In this document: one piece after another, positions 8,701 through 12,806 of the stretch
Numbering within the stretch: position 1 is the stretch's first letter
Layout of the letters: each line of letters opens with the position of its first letter
Source of the DNA: Pseudomonadota bacterium
GTDB lineage: Bacteria > Pseudomonadota > Gammaproteobacteria > Xanthomonadales > Xanthomonadaceae
Assembly (NCBI GenBank): GCA_025355485.1
Contig: JANXZP010000085.1
Span: 1 to 21,493 of the forward strand
DNA length: 21,493 nt
Reading direction: 5' to 3'
Translations under genes and position numbers: made by a program
The notes under the pieces: model-generated
The model's database searches: none
What the model saw: the letters and a program-made list of their open reading frames with translations, nothing else
What the model was told of the DNA's origin: nothing

Positions 8701-8912
8701 GTTCGCTGGGCAAGCTCGCGAGTGCCGCCGATGACGCCGACGCCGCGCCATCGCATGATGCGCGCAGCGGTTACGACGCGCTGATTCCGATGCTGGACAG
8801 CGCGATGGCCAATTGGCAGCGACTGAAGTCCGAAGACCTGGCTGCGCTCAACGCCAAATTGCGTGCCGCGGGGAAGCCGGAACTGAAGATCGGTTCGGCG
8901 GCCGCGAAATAA
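5742..8912 (+). CDS. Exported Asp-box (BNR) repeat protein, glycosyl-hydrolase-like
   Basis: A 1056-residue protein with an N-terminal signal peptide (hydrophobic core around residues 15-32, likely cut after AYA), so it acts outside the cytoplasm. I count eleven Asp-box motifs of the form S/T-x-D-x-G-x-x-W/F, such as TLDAGRTW, SADAGRTW, SSDGGDHW, TRDGGKSW and SFDDGAHW, between nt 5973 and 7820, consistent with one or two beta-propellers as in the sortilin/Vps10 and sialidase-like folds. After about nt 7950 the repeats stop; a 300-residue C-terminal part has beta-rich and helical segments. Annotation as a glycosyl hydrolase is common for such proteins but no catalytic residues can be assigned here. 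The ATG at 5742 follows AGGA at a good distance; the longer in-frame start (5658) would bury the signal peptide. Confidence 0.85.
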   Translation: MPSTNPLAALRSAVLHGVGLLCLCLGAAGAYAATSDFGDLHWRLLGPFRGGRVLAVAGVQGQPQHFYFGAVNGGVWETLDAGRTWQPIFDDQPVSTIGAIAVAPSDPKVIYVGSGEADMRSDIAQGDGMYRSADAGRTWTKIGLADTQQIGKVIVDPRDANTVFVAALGHPYGPNAERGVFRSRDGGAHWDRVLGKGNDTGAIDLAFEPDNPQVVYAAMWQARRTPWNVYPPASGPGSGLYKSSDGGDHWTHVVGNGFPDAHVGRIGVAVAQSNPARVYALVDGDEGGLYRSDDAGAHWRKTSGDVRIWQRGWYFGEIAVDPKNADRVYAMNTIVLRTDDGGAHFIPLKGDETGDDFHALWIDPANPDRQILGVDQGAIVSLNGGKTWSSWHNQPTAQLYHVSTDNRFPYRVYGSQQDSGAVEVPSAVVGTALISMEQFKEVAAGGESGMIAPDPDDPDTVYGSGGGVEKLNLRTEQSRPIDPTLAEPGTLYRRTWTLPLAFSKSGAKALYYANQKLFRTTDGGEHWAAISPDLTRENPGVPDNLDAITAANNLGTGPRRGVIYAIAPSILDANLLWLGTDDGLIWRTRDAGAHWENVTPPQLTPWAKVGIIEASHFDAGTAYAAIDRHRLDDRKPYIYRTRDGGKSWQPIVTGIRDGDFVNAVREDPKRRGLLYAATEHSMYLSFDDGAHWQSLQMNLSRTSVRDIEVHGDDLVIATHGRSFWVLDGIASLRQMDSDLSRDTTRLFKPSIAIRVRAAGFTGTPLPKDEPTTVNPPFGACIDYALATTPKQPMQLMIYDAAGQLVRRYSSSDAPAKHDPATAGIAPEWFVAPSALATTPGLHRFIWPLRYPALPAIAEGSAYADGAWAPPGNYSIELTVDGQRWKQPLAVVPDPRVKLPADAYAQQFAFARKVETAQALLASAIGEAEQLHAALLAARKQPDPAFAEAYAALDARVVGVAGIVDAPNPNNAWAMPPKTTSTLAFLGGSLGKLASAADDADAAPSHDARSGYDALIPMLDSAMANWQRLKSEDLAALNAKLRAAGKPELKIGSAAAK

Positions 8913-8936
8913 CGCACATCGCTGAGTGAAACGCAG

Positions 8937-9070
8937 GGTGGCAGCCCCGCCAGCGACACCCCGGCGCCCGACTGATCGGCAGGAATGCCGATCAGCACGG
9001 CGAAGCCGCCCGCAGAGCGAGGGCCATGGATGGCCCGAGTGAATCACTCGCTACCGTTGCTTCCTTCCGG
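8937..9070 (-). pseudogene. Partial second copy of SRP RNA (3' half), interrupted
   Basis: Two blocks are identical to the intact ffs gene: 8937-8971 equals 9209-9243 (35 of 35 bases) and 9041-9070 equals 9242-9271 (30 of 30). Between them, about 70 bases are inserted. On the minus strand the copy keeps the conserved CCGGAAGGAAGC tip and the 3' arm. Homology stops right at the tip, and the 5' arm that pairs with the 3' arm in ffs is absent. It therefore cannot form the usual SRP rod and is probably a non-functional relic, or part of a mosaic repeat element. Confidence 0.75.
8972..9040. repeat. Hairpin-rich insert within the partial SRP copy
   Basis: This segment is absent from the intact ffs copy. 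It contains a perfect 10-bp hairpin (CTGATCGGCA at 8972-8981, loop GGAA, TGCCGATCAG at 8986-8995), a short CGGC-GAA-GCCG hairpin near 8998-9008, and GGGCCAT/ATGGCCC (9021-9027 and 9030-9036). GCCCGA occurs on both sides (8966-8971 and 9033-9038), which could mark a duplicated target. It resembles a small dispersed palindromic repeat, but with one copy in view that remains inference. Confidence 0.6.
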
Positions 9071-9121
9071 GCACAGCGATGCGTTTGCGATCTGCCAGTG
9101 GCAGATCGCGCATCGTTGTGC
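9071..9121. repeat. Long 51-base stem-loop
   Basis: An inner perfect 10-bp stem (GCGATCTGCC at 9087-9096, loop AGT, GGCAGATCGC at 9100-9109) is extended by a 12-bp outer stem (9071-9082 with 9110-9121, one G-T pair), with a 4-base one-sided bulge (9083-9086). It begins exactly where homology to ffs ends (9070). A further imperfect stem-loop lies at 9145-9180 (GTTGGTTAGT with ACTTACCAAC, one mismatch). I see no gene in 9071-9208. Confidence 0.65.
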
Positions 9122-9208
9122 GCCGAAGCAGGAGCGTAGGCAGGGTTGGTTAGTGAGGAATGGATGCCGAACTTACCAACGGCCCAAGGCCGGAAGAAAC
9201 GAAGAGAA

Positions 9209-9322
9209 GGTGGCAGCCCCGCCAGCGACACCCCGGCGCCCGAATCACTCGCTACCGTTGCTTCCTTCCGGACCTGGCGGGGTTTGCAAGCTATCGTCGC
9301 GAGGGCGCCGACGGGGCCGCCA
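9209..9322 (-). ncRNA. ffs: Signal recognition particle RNA, 4.5S (small bacterial type)
   Basis: On the minus strand the conserved SRP tip GGTCCGGAAGGAAGCA is at 9258-9273. The 5' arm starting near 9321 pairs with the 3' arm ending near 9212 in sixteen successive pairs (9321-9306 with 9212-9227, three of them G-U), which sets a length of about 114 bases, the usual size of 4.5S RNA. The RNA binds Ffh and guides ribosomes making inner-membrane proteins to FtsY. A pyrimidine-rich stretch (TTCTCTTCGTTTCTT) follows the 3' end. No convincing promoter lies directly upstream; it may be co-transcribed with tRNA-Ser, whose end is about 68 bases upstream. Exact ends are uncertain by a few bases. Confidence 0.92.
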
Positions 9323-9332
9323 TTGAGCGATG

Positions 9333-9350
9333 CGTCGGATGGCTCCGACG
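9333..9350 (+). terminator. Hairpin followed by T run, between ffs and tRNA-Ser
   Basis: A perfect 7-bp stem (CGTCGGA at 9333-9339, TCCGACG at 9344-9350) with loop TGGC is followed on the plus strand by GCTTTTG, the form of an intrinsic terminator for plus-strand transcription. No plus-strand gene ends close by, so it may block read-through towards dnaX. On the minus strand there is no T run, so it need not stop transcription from tRNA-Ser into ffs. Confidence 0.45.
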
Positions 9351-9390
9351 GCTTTTGAATCCGGCCGATGTGCGGCACGGTGTAGGGATC

Positions 9391-9483
9391 TGGCGGAGAG
9401 AGCGGGATTCGAACCCGCGAAGCGGGGTTTAGCCGCTTACACACTTTCCAGGCGTGCTCCTTCAACCACTCGGACACCTCTCC
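9391..9483 (-). tRNA. tRNA-Ser (anticodon GGA)
   Basis: 93 bases with an encoded CCA end. The acceptor arms GGAGAGG and TCTCTCC pair (the last pair is G-U), followed by discriminator G and CCA. The anticodon loop CTGGAAA gives GGA, reading UCC/UCU. A long variable arm (class II) precedes the T arm GCGGGTTCGAATCCCGC. All features fit serine tRNA. It is divergent from dnaX and upstream of ffs on the same strand. Confidence 0.97.
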
Positions 9484-9502
9484 GGATTCGCTACAGCGCG
9501 GC

Positions 9503-9530
9503 ATTCTACCTTGCTGCAGCAACCCGCACC
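9503..9530 (-). promoter_or_regulatory. Probable promoter of tRNA-Ser
   Basis: On the minus strand TAGAAT (9503-9508) matches the -10 consensus at five of six places and is followed by a GC-rich discriminator (GCCGCGC), typical of stable-RNA promoters under stringent control. Transcription would begin about 13 bases before the mature 5' end. The -35 is poor. A perfect 12-bp palindrome TTGCTGCAGCAA (9511-9522) occupies the spacer. Confidence 0.5.
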
Positions 9531-9540
9531 ACTGCGCCGC

Positions 9541-9569
9541 TTGGCCGCACTCTGTCGGGTAGGCACAAT
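9541..9569 (+). promoter_or_regulatory. Possible dnaX promoter
   Basis: TTGGCC (9541-9546) and CACAAT (9564-9569) each match the sigma-70 boxes at four of six places with a 17-base spacer. The predicted transcription start falls on or beside the dnaX ATG at 9576, and no SD sequence is visible, so a leaderless mRNA is possible. The evidence is weak. Confidence 0.3.
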
Positions 9570-9575
9570 AAGCGC

Positions 9576-11273
9576 ATGTCCTATCTCGTGCTTGCCCGCA
9601 AATGGCGCCCCCGGCGTTTCGCCGAACTGGTCGGACAGACGCACGTGGTGCGCGCGCTGACCAATGCGCTCACATCCGGTCGCGTGCACCACGCGTTCCT
9701 GTTCACTGGTACACGCGGCGTCGGCAAGACCACCATCGTGCGGATCTTCGCGAAAAGCCTGAACTGCGAGCGCGGGCAGGGCGCCGAACCTTGCGGCGAA
9801 TGCGCGACCTGCCTCGACATCGATGCCGGACGTTTCGTCGACCTGCTCGAGATCGATGCCGCGTCCAACACCGGCGTCGACGACGTGCGCGAGGTGATCG
9901 AGAACGCGCAATACATGCCGTCGCGCGGCCGCACCAAGGTCTACCTGATCGACGAAGTGCACATGCTGTCGAAGCCGGCGTTCAATGCGCTGCTCAAGAC
10001 GCTGGAAGAACCACCGCCGCATGTGAAGTTCCTGCTCGCGACGACCGATCCGCAGAAGCTGCCGGTCACCGTTCTTTCGCGCTGCCTGCAGTTCAACCTC
10101 AAGCGCCTCGATGAAGCGCAGATCCGCGGGCAGATGGAAAAAATCCTCGCCGCTGAAGGCATGCCGATCGATCTTGGTGCGCTTGCATTGCTCGCGCGCG
10201 GCGCGGACGGCAGCTTGCGCGACGGGCTTTCACTGCTCGACCAGGCGATCGCGTACACGGCTGGCGTGCTCGACGAGGCCGGTGTACGCGCGATGCTCGG
10301 CACGGTCGACCGCGCGCGCGTCGGTGCCTTGCTCGAAGCGCTCGCCAATGCCGATGGCGTTGCGTTAATGGCCGAGATCGATGCGCTGGCGGGTTTCTCG
10401 CCGGATTTCGGCCAGGTGCTCGACGACGTCGCAGCGACCCTGCATCGCATCCAGTTGCAGCAACTCGTTCCGGGTGTGGCGGACGATGAAGCCGATTCGG
10501 TCGAAGTGGACATCGCTGCGTTGGCCGCAAGGCTTGTGCCCGAACTCGTGCAGCTCTGGTACCAGATGGCGATCAATGGCCGTCGTGACCTGTCGCTCGC
10601 TCCGAGCCAGCGCGCGGGTTTCGAGATGGCGCTGTTGCGCATGCTGGCATTCCGCCCAGCGAGTGCGAACGCTGTCGAAACCACCAGCGATGCATCGCCG
10701 CGCCGCACTGCGCCGCCGTCTCCGAACAAGACCACCGCTGCGCCGCAAGGCGGTATTCGTACCGCCGGTCACACCGCCGTGTCTGCCGCGTCGCGCGTCG
10801 CCACGCCCGTACGCGAGGCTGCCTTCGTTGCGACAGAAGCGCCAGCGATCGCGCCGCGTAACGATGCGCAACTGCGCGTGCTGCGCGATGCCGATGGCTG
10901 GATGGCGCTCGTCGCCGACAGCGGACTCAAGGGTCCTGCGCGCGATCTCGCCGCGCATGCCACGTTCGTCGGACATGCGGATGGCGTGCTGACGCTGGCA
11001 TTGCCCGATGGTTTCGAGCACCTGCGCAGCGATGCGCTGATCGGCAAGCTCGCCGACGCGCTTGCGAATCATCTGGGCGCTGCGCCGCAAATCGTTTTCT
11101 CCAAAGCCACGGCCGACGGCGACAGCCTGCATGCACGCAACGCACGCCAGCGCGACGAACGCCAGTCGAACGCCGAACGCGAGTTCATGGACAATCCGTC
11201 GGTGCAGCGCTACATGCAGCAATTCGGCGCGAAGCTCGTGCCCGATTCGATACGGCCCACAGACGAAAACTGA
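9576..11273 (+). CDS. dnaX: DNA polymerase III subunit tau/gamma
   Basis: A 565-residue clamp-loader ATPase. It begins MSYLVLARKWRPRRFAELVG, the conserved DnaX start. The Walker A GTRGVGKTT spans 45-53 (K51), zinc ligands are C64, C73, C76 and C79, and Walker B is LIDEVHMLS (D126, E127), followed by LKTLEEPPPHVKFLLATT and the arginine-finger region VLSRCLQF. A low-complexity linker precedes a C-terminal tau domain that ends near FMDNPSVQRYMQQFGAKLVPDSI. At 565 residues it is shorter than E. coli tau (643). No E. coli-style A AAA AAG slippery site is seen near the linker, so a gamma product by frameshift is not supported. Longer in-frame starts (9330) run through tRNA-Ser and were rejected. 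Confidence 0.96.
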   Translation: MSYLVLARKWRPRRFAELVGQTHVVRALTNALTSGRVHHAFLFTGTRGVGKTTIVRIFAKSLNCERGQGAEPCGECATCLDIDAGRFVDLLEIDAASNTGVDDVREVIENAQYMPSRGRTKVYLIDEVHMLSKPAFNALLKTLEEPPPHVKFLLATTDPQKLPVTVLSRCLQFNLKRLDEAQIRGQMEKILAAEGMPIDLGALALLARGADGSLRDGLSLLDQAIAYTAGVLDEAGVRAMLGTVDRARVGALLEALANADGVALMAEIDALAGFSPDFGQVLDDVAATLHRIQLQQLVPGVADDEADSVEVDIAALAARLVPELVQLWYQMAINGRRDLSLAPSQRAGFEMALLRMLAFRPASANAVETTSDASPRRTAPPSPNKTTAAPQGGIRTAGHTAVSAASRVATPVREAAFVATEAPAIAPRNDAQLRVLRDADGWMALVADSGLKGPARDLAAHATFVGHADGVLTLALPDGFEHLRSDALIGKLADALANHLGAAPQIVFSKATADGDSLHARNARQRDERQSNAEREFMDNPSVQRYMQQFGAKLVPDSIRPTDEN

Positions 11274-11289
11274 TACCAGGAACCGAACC

Positions 11290-11604
11290 ATGCGCGGAGA
11301 CATCGCCCAACTCATGCAGCAGGCCCAGCGCATGCAGGACAACCTCAAGCGCGTGCAGGAAGAACTCGCCGTGCTCGAAGTCAACGGACAATCCGGCGGC
11401 GGCATGGTCGCGGTAACGCTGACCGGCAAGATGGAATGCCGTCGCGTACGCATCGATCCGTCGGTGCTCGACGATGCCGACATGCTCGAGGATCTGGTCG
11501 CCGCAGCGTTCAACGACGCGGTCGCGAAGGCGAATGCGGAAGCGGGCAAACTCACATCCGCCGCGACGGGCGGCATGCAACTGCCTCCGGGGATGGGGTT
11601 CTGA
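11290..11604 (+). CDS. ybaB: YbaB/EbfC family nucleoid-associated protein
   Basis: A 104-residue DNA-binding dimer-forming protein. It has the typical MRGDIAQLMQQAQRMQDNLKRVQEEL start, GGGMVAVTLTGK core, VRIDPSVLDDADMLEDLV block and a C-terminal GMQLPPGMGF. Family members bind DNA as tweezer-like dimers and are nearly always found between dnaX and recR, as here. AGGAA lies about 9 bases before the ATG. Its stop overlaps the probable recR start codon. Confidence 0.95.
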   Translation: MRGDIAQLMQQAQRMQDNLKRVQEELAVLEVNGQSGGGMVAVTLTGKMECRRVRIDPSVLDDADMLEDLVAAAFNDAVAKANAEAGKLTSAATGGMQLPPGMGF

Positions 11605-12203
11605 GCGCCACTCCGCTGCTGGAGCAGTTGATCGAAGCGCTGCGCTGCCTGCCCGGCGTCGGCCAGAAATCCGCGCAGCGCATGGCCTATCACCTGCTCG
11701 AACGCGACCGCGACGGCGCGCGTCGCCTGGGCGAACGCCTGGCCGAAGCGATGGAGAAGGTCGGCCATTGCACGCGCTGTCGCGATTTCAGCCAAGCCGA
11801 ACTGTGTGCGATCTGCGCGAGTCCGACGCGCGACGCCGCGTTGTTGTGCGCAGTCGAATCGCCCGCGGATCGGCTCGCGATCGAACAGGCGACCGGCTAT
11901 CGCGGCCTGTATTTCGTGCTGCAAGGGCGGCTCTCGCCGCTCGACGGCATCGGCCCGCGCGAACTCGGCCTCGAACGTCTTGCCGCGCGGCTCGCTGAAG
12001 GCACGGTGCGCGAACTCATCATCGCGACCAACCCGACCGTCGAAGGCGAAGCGACCGCGCATTACCTCGCGCAACTCGCGCGCCAGCGCAAAGTCCAGCC
12101 CAGTCGCATCGCGCACGGCGTGCCGCTTGGCGGCGAGCTCGAATACATCGATCGCGGTACCCTGTCGCATGCGTTCGGCAGTCGCAGCGAGGTTCCCAAC
12201 TGA
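11601..12203 (+). CDS. recR: Recombination mediator protein RecR
   Basis: A 200-residue protein that works with RecO (and RecF) to load RecA on single-stranded gaps. It shows the helix-hairpin-helix LPGVGQKSAQRMAYHLL, the zinc motif C-x2-C...C-x2-C (HCTRCRDF and LCAICASP), and a Toprim domain with AVESPADRLAIEQ and ATNPTVEGEATAHYL. Conserved sequence starts at PLLEQLIEALRCLPG. No ATG, GTG or TTG lies in frame just before it; the best start is CTG at 11601, which overlaps the ybaB stop (CTGA) with GGGGATGGGG upstream. That gives the normal family length of about 200. The in-frame ATG at 11436 would add 55 residues inside ybaB and was rejected. Confidence 0.93.
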   Translation: MSATPLLEQLIEALRCLPGVGQKSAQRMAYHLLERDRDGARRLGERLAEAMEKVGHCTRCRDFSQAELCAICASPTRDAALLCAVESPADRLAIEQATGYRGLYFVLQGRLSPLDGIGPRELGLERLAARLAEGTVRELIIATNPTVEGEATAHYLAQLARQRKVQPSRIAHGVPLGGELEYIDRGTLSHAFGSRSEVPN

Positions 12204-12204
12204 C

Positions 12205-12435
12205 ATGGCCAGCGTCTCCGCAGAAATCCAGGCCGCGTGGCGCGCCGGGAAGCCCGTCGACGGCGTGAATTTCGCGCACGACGACCTCGTGATCATCCTC
12301 GCGGGTGAACACACCGGAAACGTGGGCTCGCTCGTCTCGATCGAACAATTCGATCCCGAGGTGGTCTACCTCGTCGAAATCGATTCCGGATTCAACGTGC
12401 CGGCGAAACAAACCGAAATCGAATTGGCCGAATAG
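12205..12435 (+). CDS. Small conserved-looking protein, unknown function
   Basis: A 76-residue acidic soluble protein starting one base after the recR stop and ending 17 bases before hinT, so it is in the operon. The N-terminal helix (SAEIQAAWRAGK) is followed by a beta-rich part with HDDLVIILAGEHTGNVGSLVSI and VVYLVEID, loosely like a KOW or SH3-like strand pattern. I do not recognise a named family. Base composition and codon use match the neighbours, and tight packing supports a real gene. Possible roles (nucleic acid or protein binding) are only inference. Confidence 0.75.
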   Translation: MASVSAEIQAAWRAGKPVDGVNFAHDDLVIILAGEHTGNVGSLVSIEQFDPEVVYLVEIDSGFNVPAKQTEIELAE

Positions 12436-12452
12436 CACGAAGGAAACGAGCC

Positions 12453-12797
12453 GTGACCAATACCCTGTTCGACAAGATCATCCGCCGCGAAATCCCGGCC
12501 GACATCGTTTACGAGGACGCCGACGTCGTCGCGTTCCGCGACATCCATCCGCAGGCGCCGGTGCACGTGTTGTTCGTGCCGCGCAGGTCAATCGCAACAT
12601 TGAATGATCTCAAGCCAGACGATGCCGTGCTGGTAGGAAAACTCGTGCTCGCCGCAGCGGCGTATGCGAAGCGCGAAGGTTTCGCCGAGAGCGGCTATCG
12701 CACCATAATGAACTGCAATCGCGATGGCGGGCAGACGGTGTTCCACGTCCACCTGCATCTGCTCGGCGGCGCCCCGCTGCACGTGCCATTGGGTTAA
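12453..12797 (+). CDS. hinT: HIT-family nucleoside phosphoramidase-like protein (HinT)
   Basis: A 114-residue histidine-triad hydrolase, expected to cleave AMP-lysine and other purine nucleoside phosphoramidates in the cytoplasm. The N-terminus TLFDKIIRREIPADIVYEDA, the block HVLFVPRR and the triad HVHLHLLGG (H98, H100, H102) are diagnostic. The start is GTG at 12453 with AAGGAA about 8 bases upstream; no better ATG exists. It converges on the transglutaminase gene with only 9 bases between the stops and no visible terminator. Confidence 0.95.
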   Translation: MTNTLFDKIIRREIPADIVYEDADVVAFRDIHPQAPVHVLFVPRRSIATLNDLKPDDAVLVGKLVLAAAAYAKREGFAESGYRTIMNCNRDGGQTVFHVHLHLLGGAPLHVPLG

Positions 12798-12806
12798 GTG
12801 CGCGCT

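Noticed and set aside
8913..9208. Short ORFs in the repeat region (for example 8985-9326 plus)
   Set aside because: They translate the repeated SRP blocks and hairpins, and give the same short peptide twice only because the DNA is duplicated.
8937..9271. CRISPR-like array from the two identical blocks
   Set aside because: Only two copies, one interrupted, and the unit is clearly SRP RNA sequence. No regular spacers.
9330..9575. N-terminal extension of dnaX
   Set aside because: The extension reads through tRNA-Ser on the other strand; DnaX proteins start at MSYLVLARKW.
10134..10146. A6 run in dnaX as a programmed frameshift site
   Set aside because: The run reads GAA AAA ATC in frame, not the A AAA AAG register, and it lies in the ATPase region around codon 188-190, far from where gamma would end.
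10365..12314. 649-codon open frame on the minus strand across dnaX, ybaB and recR
   Set aside because: It runs antisense through three clearly recognised genes and their gaps. Its composition (runs of Arg, Ala, Gln, Asp, His) is typical of a GC-rich shadow frame, with no recognisable domain.
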